Made by a program: the position numbers and the translations under genes. Below are positions 25,927 through 36,884 of a DNA stretch of 64,000 nt, piece by piece. Source of the stretch: Sipunculus nudus (taxonomy: Eukaryota > Annelida > Sipuncula > Golfingiida > Sipunculidae). Position 1 is the first letter of the stretch. The number at the start of each line of letters is the position of its first letter. The notes beneath the pieces were generated by a model. The model was not told the origin of the DNA and ran no database searches. It was given only the letters and a program-made list of their open reading frames with translations. Location of the stretch: positions 22,057,019 through 22,121,018 of the forward strand of contig CM049306.1 in NCBI GenBank assembly GCA_026874595.1. Direction: 5' to 3'.

Positions 25927-26351
25927 AGAGGATTTATGTGTGGTCTTTTTGTTTTACCATTACTTATGATACAAGGGGTTCCCAGTAGGGGTTAAGTTCC
26001 CTGCATGCGTGGTTGGCATGGCCAGTGCGGGCTGGGAAATGCTCATATTTGTGCTCTATGCGACCACAACGGAAACACGTGTCAGTTCTTTTCTACTCTG
26101 ATCAGCCGGGTGACCAATTTGCCCACATGGGTACACTGTGGGCCGACATTCAAATTAATTCAGTTGGATTTCATTAATAAACTTAATAGCCAACTGTTTG
26201 CCTTAATGCACTATAGAAACTCCATTTATTAGGTGACAAACGTTACGCTAGGAAGCTTTAATTCGAGTTAATAGCACTCTAACATATAGTTATTCTAACA
26301 TATTTAGATCTCAAATGACAATTTACAACATTGAATTACAGACGTTCATAG
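25927..26351. other. Short intergenic stretch
   Basis: Separates the LINE endonuclease remnant from the gypsy-type retrotransposon. Nothing recognised. Confidence 0.5.
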
Positions 26352-26508
26352 TGTTACGGGGTAACATATAAGTGGACCGAACTGTCTCGCTAGTGAGGCT
26401 TGCTTTGCTAGCGAAGCGGTTGGTACGCCGGACTTGTTCGCCACCGACCTGGTTTCGACTCCCGCGGCTGTTCAGGATTTTCCCCCTCAACAATTTGTCC
26501 TCGTAACA
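26352..26508 (+). mobile_element. Candidate short 5' LTR of the gypsy-type element
   Basis: A 157-bp segment begins TGTTACGGGGTAACA, itself a near-palindrome, and ends CTCGTAACA, so its termini form TGTTAC/GTAACA. It is followed within five bases by a retroviral-style primer-binding site. It contains tRNA-promoter-like boxes (TAGCGAAGCGG near 26409 and GGTTTCGACTCCCG at 26451). No 3' partner LTR exists in the window, so the assignment rests on the position beside the primer-binding site and on the terminal bases. Confidence 0.5.
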
Positions 26509-26512
26509 AAAA

Positions 26513-26530
26513 TTGGGGGCTCGTCTGGAT
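26513..26530 (+). promoter_or_regulatory. Primer-binding site resembling the tRNA-Pro type
   Basis: TTGGGGGCTCGTCTGGAT directly follows the candidate LTR. It is close to the TGGGGGCTCGTCC-type site complementary to the 3' end of tRNA-Pro that many retroelements use to prime minus-strand DNA. A second copy is at 28666-28683 because of the tandem duplication. Confidence 0.65.
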
Positions 26531-26674
26531 GCTTAATAGTTTTCAAATTTATTAGGCCTTCACCTGGACACGTTGTTTTATCATACATTGTTTACAAGAT
26601 TACATATTGATTACAGTACATTGTTTACAGGATTTATCTCAGTGTTTTTTTTGTTATTGTTTTGACATCTTAAC

Positions 26675-27317
26675 ATGGCAGATTTCAAACCTGAGACACT
26701 TGTTGACGATCCCGACCCTGATCAACTTGAACAGTTGTCAAAAGAACAGTTCTTGCGTTTGGGACAACACTTAGGGCTAAGTGTGAAAAAAGCTTTGAGA
26801 AAGCCTGATATCATTGCTAAAATCATGTCAGATCTAGTTAGCAAAGGTTTAATTGAAGAGAGTGAAGTTGAAACATAAAAAATGACAGACTTGCAATGCA
26901 AATAGAATTTAAAAAGTTGGAAATGCAACATGAGCTAGCATTAAAACAGTTGGAATTAAAAAAAAAAAACAGTTGATTTTGCTTGAAGAATGTAAGCGCT
27001 GCATTAACGCAGATGTTAAAACTTTTCTCGATGAGAAAAGTCCTGAAACACTTGACATTGCTGCTCAATTAGCTGATGATTATTCATTCACACACAAAAC
27101 GTCCTTTACTAACAAATAAAACCAGTCATTCACAAACAAGAATGTAAATCAGTATGGTCAAAAGAAGTTTACAGCGCAGTCACCCAGTACTAGTAGTCCT
27201 GATAGTTCAGCAAAGTCCATTGCTACATATCAATCCACGTCCACTGTGTCTAAGTCCAACAAAGATCAGTAATATTCAAAGAAAATCTGTAATTACTGAA
27301 AGAAGGAAGGTCATCTA
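26675..27317 (+). pseudogene. Degenerate gag of the gypsy-type retrotransposon, copy 1
   Basis: The first open piece (26675-26878) starts MADFKPETL and has a SAP-like helix-turn-helix motif (FLRLGQHLGLSVKKALRKPD). A TAA then breaks the frame. A charged coiled-coil-like segment follows in another frame, and after a 12-A run comes the C-terminal part of capsid (DVKTFLDEKSPETLDIAAQL, then ADDYSFTHK). The middle of the capsid appears to be missing. Near 27288-27315 a CCHC zinc knuckle is recognisable (CNY, stop, KKEGHLMSDCW), but its second Cys codon has become TGA (27297-27299). The reading frame is broken at least three times, so no functional Gag can be made. Confidence 0.75.
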
Positions 27318-28292
27318 ATGTCTGACTGCTGGAAACTTGCGAATAAACCAAATAGCAAACCTTCTGCTTTTGTTTCAAAATCTATGCATAGCATGGTACA
27401 AGAGGCAGGCTCTTTTCGTGTAAATAAGGGGTACAACTCCTTTATTGACTCCAATAAAGAGTTTGATGCTACGGAGGCCCAAGTGCCGTCTGAATCCAAA
27501 GAAGAATCCGTAGCTTGCGGGGTAAAAACCTCAGTTGATTCCTACGAGGCATTAAATAAGCCTAGGTCCTTTCAAGACTCCTGCGAGGAGTGTTCTCTAA
27601 AAAGGGCTAAGTCCTTTTATGACTCTTGCGAGATTATTTCAAATGAGGCCAGGTCCTCTTATGACAAACAAAAGTTTGTTTCTGTTGAGGAAAATTCCTC
27701 TGTCGACTCCCATGAGGAGTTTGATGATAAAAAGGATGTAGATTCCTTAGATGACTCTGAAACAGAGTTTATGACTGATACTGTCAATGTCAGTTCTTTG
27801 TTTGATGAGGTTGAGGTAGTAGATTCCTCTCCTGACTCTGAAATGGAGCCATTCATACATGATGGTTTTGTATCACTTTCAAGTGATTTTTCAGATTCTA
27901 CCCCTAATAGAATTTTGAGGGACACTGGTTCAGGCCAGACTCTCATGTTAGAAAACACTTTGCCATTTTCTAATAGGCCATTTACTGGTGCACATGCACT
28001 TGTTAATGGTGTGTTTTCAGACAGGCACACTTCAATTCCGCTTCACAGTATCCATTTAAAGTCAGATTTGATTTCTGGGAATATTACTGTGGGCATAAGA
28101 ACTACTTCACCCTGTAAGGGAATTCAGTTGCTATTAGGCAATGATTTTGCAGGTGACAAAGTTCAGCCTGTACCAATAGTGACAGAAAAGCCGTCATTTG
28201 ATCAGGACACTGATCCGGAAAGTCAGGAAATTCCTGGTTTGTATCCTTCATGTGCTGTAACTAGATCTATGGCCAAGAAAAAACACACATGA
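27318..28292 (+). pseudogene. Gag tail plus retropepsin-like protease, copy 1
   Basis: An open frame of 324 codons starts inside the zinc knuckle (MSDCWKLANKPN). It runs through a long acidic, serine-rich spacer with repeated D-S-x-E-E motifs. It then reaches an aspartic protease core with the catalytic RDTGSGQTLML (Asp codon at 27921) and the downstream IQLLLGNDF motif near 28125. It ends with a stop after MAKKKHT. The frame is intact here, but upstream gag and downstream pol are broken, so it is annotated as part of a dead element. Confidence 0.75.
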
Positions 28293-28827
28293 GGATAATG
28301 GTCCAGATGATAACACTTTGGGAGTCACTAGTGACGCATCTAATGACTCGCTCGTACAGGATGCAGCATTCTCAAGGTCAGAACTTATCGCGGAACAGCA
28401 TAAGGACCCTGATATTTCATGTTTGTTTCCCAGGGCAGTTTCTAAAGATGAACTGTCACAGAACCCAGTTTGTTTCTATGTCAAAAATGGAGTGCTTATG
28501 CGTAAATGGCGACCACCTGATGTATGGGCTGATGATGAGTGGGCCATCAAACATCAAATAGTAATACCAAAAGCTTTCGCAGTGACTTGTTCGCCACCGA
28601 CCTGGTTTCGACTCCCGCGGCTGTTCAGGATTTTCCCCCTCAACAATTTGTCCTCGTAACAAAAATTGGGGGCTCGTCTGGATGCTTAATAGTTTTCAAA
28701 TTTATTAGGCCTTCACCTGGACACGTTGTTTTATCATACATTGTTTACAAGATTACATATTGATTACAGTACATTGTTTACAGGATTTATCTCAGTGTTT
28801 TTTTTGTTATTGTTTTGACATCTTAAC

Positions 28828-29470
28828 ATGGCAGATTTCAAACCTGAGACACTTGTTGACGATCCCGACCCTGATCAACTTGAACAGTTGTCAAAAGAAC
28901 AGTTCTTGCGTTTGGGACAACACTTAGGGCTAAGTGTGAAAAAAGCTTTGAGAAAGCCTGATATCATTGCTAAAATCATGTCAGATCTAGTTAGCAAAGG
29001 TTTAATTGAAGAGAGTGAAGTTGAAACATAAAAAATGACAGACTTGCAATGCAAATAGAATTTAAAAAGTTGGAAATGCAACATGAGCTAGCATTAAAAC
29101 AGTTGGAATTAAAAAAAAAAAACAGTTGATTTTGCTTGAAGAATGTAAGCGCTGCATTAACGCAGATGTTAAAACTTTTCTCGATGAGAAAAGTCCTGAA
29201 ACACTTGACATTGCTGCTCAATTAGCTGATGATTATTCATTCACACACAAAACGTCCTTTACTAACAAATAAAACCAGTCATTCACAAACAAGAATGTAA
29301 ATCAGTATGGTCAAAAGAAGTTTACAGCGCAGTCACCCAGTACTAGTAGTCCTGATAGTTCAGCAAAGTCCATTGCTACATATCAATCCACGTCCACTGT
29401 GTCTAAGTCCAACAAAGATCAGTAATATTCAAAGAAAATCTGTAATTACTGAAAGAAGGAAGGTCATCTA
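28828..29470 (+). pseudogene. Degenerate gag, copy 2
   Basis: Exact duplicate of 26675-27317, with the same TAA, the same A-run frameshift and the same TGA replacing the zinc-knuckle cysteine. The shared lesions show that the element was already dead before the duplication. Confidence 0.8.
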
Positions 29471-30445
29471 ATGTCTGACTGCTGGAAACTTGCGAATAAA
29501 CCAAATAGCAAACCTTCTGCTTTTGTTTCAAAATCTATGCATAGCATGGTACAAGAGGCAGGCTCTTTTCGTGTAAATAAGGGGTACAACTCCTTTATTG
29601 ACTCCAATAAAGAGTTTGATGCTACGGAGGCCCAAGTGCCGTCTGAATCCAAAGAAGAATCCGTAGCTTGCGGGGTAAAAACCTCAGTTGATTCCTACGA
29701 GGCATTAAATAAGCCTAGGTCCTTTCAAGACTCCTGCGAGGAGTGTTCTCTAAAAAGGGCTAAGTCCTTTTATGACTCTTGCGAGATTATTTCAAATGAG
29801 GCCAGGTCCTCTTATGACAAACAAAAGTTTGTTTCTGTTGAGGAAAATTCCTCTGTCGACTCCCATGAGGAGTTTGATGATAAAAAGGATGTAGATTCCT
29901 TAGATGACTCTGAAACAGAGTTTATGACTGATACTGTCAATGTCAGTTCTTTGTTTGATGAGGTTGAGGTAGTAGATTCCTCTCCTGACTCTGAAATGGA
30001 GCCATTCATACATGATGGTTTTGTATCACTTTCAAGTGATTTTTCAGATTCTACCCCTAATAGAATTTTGAGGGACACTGGTTCAGGCCAGACTCTCATG
30101 TTAGAAAACACTTTGCCATTTTCTAATAGGCCATTTACTGGTGCACATGCACTTGTTAATGGTGTGTTTTCAGACAGGCACACTTCAATTCCGCTTCACA
30201 GTATCCATTTAAAGTCAGATTTGATTTCTGGGAATATTACTGTGGGCATAAGAACTACTTCACCCTGTAAGGGAATTCAGTTGCTATTAGGCAATGATTT
30301 TGCAGGTGACAAAGTTCAGCCTGTACCAATAGTGACAGAAAAGCCGTCATTTGATCAGGACACTGATCCGGAAAGTCAGGAAATTCCTGGTTTGTATCCT
30401 TCATGTGCTGTAACTAGATCTATGGCCAAGAAAAAACACACATGA
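29471..30445 (+). pseudogene. Gag tail plus protease, copy 2
   Basis: Exact duplicate of 27318-28292, including the catalytic DTGS motif (Asp codon at 30074) and the LLGND motif. This copy is contiguous with the integrase region downstream. Confidence 0.8.
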
Positions 30446-30470
30446 GGATAATGGTCCAGATGATAACACT

Positions 30471-31771
30471 TTGGGAGTCACTAGTGACGCATCTAATGAC
30501 TCGCTCGTACAGGATGCAGCATTCTCAAGGTCAGAACTTATCGCGGAACAGCATAAGGACCCTGATATTTCATGTTTGTTTCCCAGGGCAGTTTCTAAAG
30601 ATGAACTGTCACAGAACCCAGTTTGTTTCTATGTCAAAAATGGAGTGCTTATGCGTAAATGGCGACCACCTGATGTATGGGCTGATGATGAGTGGGCCAT
30701 CAAACATCAAATAGTAATACCAAAAGCTTTCGCAGTGAAATTCTAAGCATGGCACTTGAGGCTCCTCTATCTGGCCGTTTAGGTATAAATAAAACTTATC
30801 AGAAAGTTAGTACACACTTCTTTTGGCCTAACCTCAGGAAAGATGTTGTACAATATTGTAAATCATGCCATACATGCCAGATGGTAGGCAAGCCCAATCA
30901 GAATCCTCCTAAGGCCACTTAGGCCTATTCCTGCTTTCGAGGAACCATTCAGTAGGATTATTGTTGATTATGTTGGACCACTGCCCAAAACAAAATCTGG
31001 ACATGAATACTTGCTGACAATTTTGTGCGCATCTACCAGGTTCCCTGAGGCAATACCATTGCGCACAGTTAATGCTAAAAGTGTTGTCAAAGCTCTGACC
31101 AAGATTTTTACAACTTTTGGATTACCAAAATCCGTCCAGTCTGACCAAGGGTGGGTCTAATTTTATGTCTGGCTTATTCCAACAAGTTATGCTTGAGCTA
31201 GGCATAAAACAGTACAGCTCTTCGCCATACCATCCTGAAAGTCAGGGCGGCCTCGAGCGTTTTCACAAGACATTAAAAAACATGATCAGGACCTATTGCT
31301 ATGACACAAGAGAAAGACTGGGATAAAGGAATCCACCTATTGCTGTTTGCTGTCGGAGAATCGTTTTAAGAGTCCTTGGGTTTCAGTCCCTTTGAATTAG
31401 TTTTTGGACACTCCGTTCGCGGACCATTGAAACTGCTTAAAGAAAAACTCTTGTGGGAAAATCCTGATTCTCTTAGTTTACTGCAGTATGTCTCAGACTT
31501 TCGCACTAAACTATACAATGCTTGTGAGATTGCAAAGTCAAATCTAAAATCTGCACAAAGTAAAATGAAAACAAAGTATGACAAGCAAACTGTAAGTAGG
31601 ACGTTTGAGCCTGGTGAAAAGGTCCTTGCCTTACTTCCCATCCCTGGCAGACCTCTGCAAGCTAAGTATTTTGGTCCTTACATTGTTGACAAGAAAGTCA
31701 GTCATTTAAATTACATACTGTTGACACCAAATAGACGTAAGAAGAAACAACTGTGCCACGTGCCATGTTGA
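30471..31771 (+). pseudogene. Integrase of the gypsy-type retrotransposon, located upstream of RT
   Basis: A pre-integrase linker (RKWRPPDVWADDEW) leads into the zinc-binding region (LGINKTYQKVSTHFFWP and CKSCHTCQ). The first zinc-ligand His is replaced by Arg in SGRLGINKT. The catalytic D,D-E core is visible: IIVDYVGPLP (Asp at 30966), SVQSDQG (Asp at 31142) and SQGGLERF (Glu at 31255). A C-terminal module (FGPYIVDKKVSHLNYIL) ends near 31770. The reading frame shifts near 30918 and 31144 and is stopped near 31323 and 31368. Gypsy-type integrase normally follows RT and RNase H. Here it precedes RT, as in GMR1-like elements. Confidence 0.8.
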
Positions 31772-31926
31772 AACCATGTTATGACAGAAATAGCACATCA
31801 GATGTTGTACAAAATGTTACTATTGTTAATTGAGTAAAAACTGACCCTAACCCAGTTAAAGTAGATACTGATTGTAAGTGTGATGTAGACATTCAGTGTG
31901 GTACAGTACCATTAAGAAACTCAGAC

Positions 31927-32715
31927 GTGCTTAACAACCTGGGTGCCAAACTTTCACACCTTACCGCACAACAACAACAAGATCTCAAGAACCTGCTGCG
32001 GAATTATGAACATTTGTTTAGTGACATTCCAACGCGAACTAACATGTTGTGCCATGACGTCGATGTTGGCGAGGCAAGAGCAGTCAAGCAACATCCAAAA
32101 GCAAAAGTATCTACAGGATGAGATTCAATATTTGCTGGACAATGATTTTATTGAACCTAGTAACAGTAACTGGAGTTCACCATGTATTCTTGTACCAAAC
32201 CTGATGGAAGTTACCGTATGTGCACAGATAATCGAAAACTGAACTCTGTCACCAAGACTGACACGTTTCCGATTCCGAGGATCGATGATTGTATTGCTAG
32301 AGTCGGTAGCTCCAGATATGTCTCCAAATTTGACTTGCTAAAAGGATTCTGGCAAGTTCCGCTGACAGAACGAGCGAAAGAAGTGTCCGCATTTATGACG
32401 CCGCAAGGACTGTACCAGTTTAAAGTTATGCTGTTTAGCATGAAGAACTACACAGCCACGTTCCAGCGCCTCATCCAAATGGTTGTCAAGGACATTTAGG
32501 GCTGTGACGCATATATTGATGACCTTATCGTGTACAGCGACATCTGGGAGAAACATCTGCAAATTCTTCGCGACCTCTTCGAAAGACTCAGTGAAGCACG
32601 TCTGACCATCAACTTAGTAAAATCGGTGTTTTGTCATGCACGGGTGACATTTTTAGGTCATGTTGTAGGGCAGGGTCAGGTAAAACCTGTTGATGCTAAG
32701 ATAAGGGCTATTTCT
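31927..32715 (+). pseudogene. Truncated reverse transcriptase of the same gypsy-type element
   Basis: The N-terminal part (FSDIPTRTNMLCHDVDVGEA) is followed, after frameshifts near 32115 and 32200, by the RT palm. Visible motifs are KPDGSYRMCTDNRKLN, FDLLKGFWQVPL (first catalytic Asp), GLYQFKVMLFSMKN, and the catalytic YIDD (32512-32523). The reading frame has a TAG three codons after the V-V-K stretch (32497-32499). Homology ends after VTFLGHVVGQGQVKP and AKIRAIS at about 32715, so the connection and RNase H domains are lost. The sequence then switches abruptly into the middle of a family A LTR. Confidence 0.8.
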
Positions 32716-32717
32716 GC

Positions 32718-33361
32718 ATGTAGAGATACACGCAGCGCTGTTTTTTCTAGAGAATTCCTGTGACGCGCGTTACCGTGTATAGTGTATTATTCTTCGAATG
32801 TTCTAGAAGTGGAAAATTCTCGGCTTGGGGTGAAGAGTATATAAAGGGGCTGTGTTTTAGAACCGAGGGCAGAGAGCAGAGAAGTTTTCCAGCGGACGCA
32901 GAAGCGTGTGTCAGTTTCTGGGACCTTATCCGACGTGTGCGGCAATTATAGATTTTCTTCAGAGTTTCTCCTGGATTTTGTGCATTTGGACTTTACTTTC
33001 TGGATTGTTACAAGAGCTTTACACCTGACTGTCATTCTCCGAGAGTATACATTTAAAGAACTTATCGTTGTGATGGTGTTGGTATCCAGGTACTATGCAT
33101 ATTATTTTTCTGTGTGATTGTATTGATTTGTTGTTATACCGCTGTTTTACGGTATAATTGTATCGGTTTAGTGAACTGTAATGTCAGGGTTGTTTTAAGA
33201 ATAAATTATAGTTATTTGCTAACAAAAAACCACTGACTTCTTTATTCATTCCCTTAGACATTTCACGCTGCCTGGTGTCACAGAATCTGATTTTTTTATC
33301 TCCGTTACAGAATTTGTGTTCATCACACATACGTGATCTGTTTATATTAGGTTCCGTAACA
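32718..33361 (+). mobile_element. 5'-truncated LTR (family A copy 4)
   Basis: Homologous to the family A LTR from its TGTAGAGA motif onward. It has a canonical TATA box (GAGTATATAAAGGGGCTG near 32837), AATAAA near 33202 and the proper 3' terminus CCGTAACA at 33361. The first roughly 170 bp are missing. The 5' edge is fused to the RT fragment, so this copy is part of a rearranged structure rather than a clean insertion. Confidence 0.8.
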
Positions 33362-33479
33362 ATAGCTGGTCTAATCACATGGCTGAGAGCAATCGGTTGT
33401 AAGGAATCAGACAACTCCAATTTAATCCCAATAGATGCCGTGTGATTTTTATAGAACTGAACCGGAAAGTTCACAATAC

Positions 33480-33790
33480 TTGGGCTATCGGATAACCCAG
33501 CCTAGTCGAGGGAATGATGCTGACATTAGAATTAATCCTCCGAGTACTGGGCTTGGCTGATATGGTGACGCCAACTGTTGTATAAACCTTTGCGGGCGGC
33601 TCCCAGCGAAAACAGAAGACCCCACCCTGATATTAGGGCCATTAATGATACCCACAAAGCCCCCAGACGGACAAGCCAAGTATGACCTATTGGGATACCA
33701 ACCTCCCTAGCCAATTCTGAATTAATGCTTGGATTTGCCGTGGTCTTTCCGGAGGGTGGTAGCTTAGTATCTGGCACTAAACCGTCACTG
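33480..33790. other. GC-richer island of unknown nature
   Basis: About 310 bp noticeably richer in G and C than its surroundings, open in two overlapping minus-strand frames (33485-33679 and 33532-33777). The predicted peptides contain SPYQPSPVLGGLILMSAS and LWVSLMALISGWGLLF, which I do not recognise as any protein domain. It could be an unrecognised repeat, an exon or a decayed element. It begins about 120 bp after the LTR at 33361. Confidence 0.4.
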
Positions 33791-35536
33791 GCTGAAATTA
33801 TATGCCGAAATTCTTCTTACTTGTTGCAGACTTAAAATGATAGGTCATTAAAAGGTCAAAATGGGATATTCTCCTTAACATGGTAAATAGCTGCCGATAG
33901 CTACATGGTTTGGTAAACCCATTATACGAGGAGAGTAGGTGCAGAAACGACAGTGAAGCCGTAAAAATAAAGCAGACACAATATTAACTATAATAAGAAA
34001 CCCTACATTTTAAACGAGCCCCAGGAAACCTTGTTTTGGAGTCTTAAACACGGTGTTTCACCTAATTCTGTCGCCAATGATTTATTTTTCCTTCTCTTTA
34101 TCAGCCTTTGAGGATCGCATCTTCACTATTGTAACCTTACTGGCTACCTTTGACCCTTGATTCGTCTTATTTGCTTATTGTCTGCATAGGTGTACATCAT
34201 CTCTTTATATGTAAACAGATTGTTTTACCAATTCTTAAGCGGACTTAATACGCATCGCGAGGCGAAGCCGGGCGGATACCATGATTGACACTCGCCGAGT
34301 AAACTTTAGATATGCATATCTTTTCACTGGTCTATAGGTGATTTGCCCCGCATCTAAACCGAAGGTCATTTCTACTAGCTGTTTATTGTAATACTCCGAT
34401 GTCCTACTCATTATCGAGTTCGGATGAATTCATTCAAATGAATTAGATATATAGTTGAATATGTCTTTATATGAAAACAGAGAACTCACTTATAAAAAAA
34501 GTTGCATCCCCGATGCTTGAATCCATCTGTGAAACAGAGACAATGATCGGCGTGGCCTTTGACTCGCAGTTGATACGTTGTAACAAGTTTACCCTGGTGA
34601 ATACCGGCTCGATATAGTGGGGGTTTGGGGATACCCAGAACACAAATATATTGCCGCTTATAAATCAGAACTGATCAATGTAAATGTCCTTGCACTTAGA
34701 TGTCCCAAACATTCTCGCATTGAATTAAATCTTTACCGGGGTACCGGTTTTTTAATTTTAGGCTAGGGTCAGTTTGATAAGAAGTCCATTTCCCTTTAAT
34801 ACGGAAGCATTCTATACTGATTACCGGCTGTGATTAATGCATTAACATTAGCCGTGAACATTCTGTGAATCAGTTCTATGAATCTCTCAGAAAACACAAA
34901 TTATGTAATTTGGTGAGGTTTGCCAGGATATTGTGTGTATTCTTTGTTTCATTAAACTTGTAATTTGAGCAGACTTTCTCATTTATGGATATCAATAAGA
35001 ACGGGTCATTTCCAGATGACATTCGCACTCTGCTTTGAATAAACCTTACACGAGTGCTGAATCTTGATTTTAACTACCTTGTATAATGTGTAATCGCATA
35101 TATCTCATTATTTCATGTTGAGTATAATTTTTGAAGCAAAGCGTAATAAACGCATTTTGAGCTTGTATTTTTGGGTACCGAATAAAACTGATATTTGAAA
35201 AATACTTGTTTTTATGTAAAAATTACGTTTTTTATTCAGTAAATTAAGCGCTGCCCGCTATAGACTCTCCTGATGTTCAGGGGCGTAAATACAGGAGGGG
35301 GATGGGGTTATATATATCCCTTCCCTACATTTTGGCCAGGAGGAGATGATACATATAACCCCCCCCCCCCCCGTTAATCAGAGAGTAAGATTTATTATAC
35401 TGGAAATAAATTATATATCAATAACTATAGAATGAGAGACTTTTGTTACATTTCTGCCTTTCTGTTTGACCATATTTTTTTTTTATTTTATACCAGGGTG
35501 TATTTTCTTAAACATTTTAAAATTCACTCGCATTTT

Positions 35537-35580
<44 letters not shown>

Positions 35581-36136
35581 TATTTCAATATTCGTATAGG
35601 TTTTCTAAAAAAAGTCCTCCACCTTATCTCTGAGTAATCCCCCTTTCTCTAAAGATAAATTGACGCCACTGCAGATGTTCCATGTGGCCCCCTTTAGTTT
35701 GCCCATCCCTGTCATATATAATTTCCTTTGTATAAATATGTGTGGTTTGTTCCACTGACATGTAATTAGTGCTAATTGTAACAAATGCTTGTCGTTTCTC
35801 ATATTTTTCAAGCTGTGACGTTGGTTGCTTTGAGCGCCGCTGAGAGGACTCTAGGGACGACGAACAAAAGAAATCCGATGTATGTAGAATAAAGGGACAC
35901 GCCCCATAATAATGGGCAGATTTGTTCCGATTGATCCGATCCGATCTGGCAGGGTGAACTCTTCTGTATAATTGGACGATTTTTCAAAATTTTTATCTAA
36001 ATACAACGATTCATATTCTGTCTGCCAAGTGTTCATGAAGAATAAATGGAAAAATATGATGCCCCATGCAAGGGAACTATGACCGCTTTTGACAAGTACA
36101 TTTGTTCACAAGCCTCTTATTTCATATCTTGAGTGA

Positions 36137-36169
36137 ATAGCTCTCTCTCTCTCTCTCTCTCTCTCCCCC

Positions 36170-36237
<68 letters not shown>
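36137..36237. repeat. Compound CT/TA microsatellite
   Basis: CT units with one short C6 interruption (36137-36192) followed by about 22 TA units to 36237. Confidence 0.95.
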
Positions 36238-36240
<3 letters not shown>

Positions 36241-36793
36241 TTTCCAGCAAAGGAGACAAATCATTTTAAAAACTTTATCATTGCCATCCTTATTACACAG
36301 CGGATTGGTCCTTTGAAATAGCCCTAACCCTATGCATACATAATACCTTGACATAGGTACACTTATAAGGAGTGACAGGCCACACCTATAGAGATTAATA
36401 CTTCGCGAGGGCGTTGTCATGTTGATATTCGATTCTTGAATATATCAGGCGATTCCTAATAAACCAGATTATTCTCCACGGAGATAATCACATTTTATGC
36501 ATCAGGCAATGATGGTCATGTTTTTAGAATGAAATAAGTAAGACGATGACACCAGCTGCTTTAAATGTGACAGGCGTTTGCTGAATATAATGTCCATAGG
36601 TGGAATATTTTAACGTCACGGTTGCTGCATCACAAATATATGACTTTCTCCGATTTGACTGAATATATTGGTTTTTGCTATCAGTATAATATCGTACATC
36701 TGAATGTCCGAATGATCATAGTATGACTTATTGAAAATATTTGACATTTTTATACTCTCGTTTTGTTATCTTTTTCTTCTGTCTGTCTGTAAT

Positions 36794-36797
<4 letters not shown>

Positions 36798-36872
<75 letters not shown>
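36798..36872. repeat. CT microsatellite
   Basis: About 37 uninterrupted CT units, ending a few bases before the short hAT-like element. Confidence 0.95.
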
Positions 36873-36874
<2 letters not shown>

Positions 36875-36884
36875 GTGAGTTGCC

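Larger units (their letters stand above)
26431..28583 (+). repeat. 2153-bp tandem duplication, unit 1
   Basis: This unit is followed directly by a copy at 28584-30736 with a constant offset of 2153. Every reading frame, stop codon and frameshift I compared is the same in both. The unit covers the second half of the candidate LTR, the primer-binding site, gag, protease and the start of the integrase linker. The junction shares only GA with the sequence that continues after unit 2. The breakpoint inside the LTR rules out simple LTR-LTR recombination. Confidence 0.95.
28584..30736 (+). repeat. 2153-bp tandem duplication, unit 2
   Basis: Second copy, apparently 100% identical to 26431-28583. It is this copy that continues into the integrase. 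The absence of any divergence means the duplication is very recent or an assembly artefact. Confidence 0.95.
33791..36884. other. Intergenic with simple repeats, no gene seen
   Basis: No gene recognised. Contains a short GGGGCGTAAATACAGGAGGGG repeat end near 35280, a C15 run near 35360-35374, TA units at 35541-35576, a CT tract then a TA tract at 36137-36237, and a CT tract at 36798-36872. Confidence 0.5.

Noticed and set aside
27659-28030. 123-codon serine-rich minus-strand frame (also at 29812-30183)
   Set aside because: Antisense shadow of the acidic spacer in the retrotransposon protease frame; it appears twice only because of the tandem duplication.
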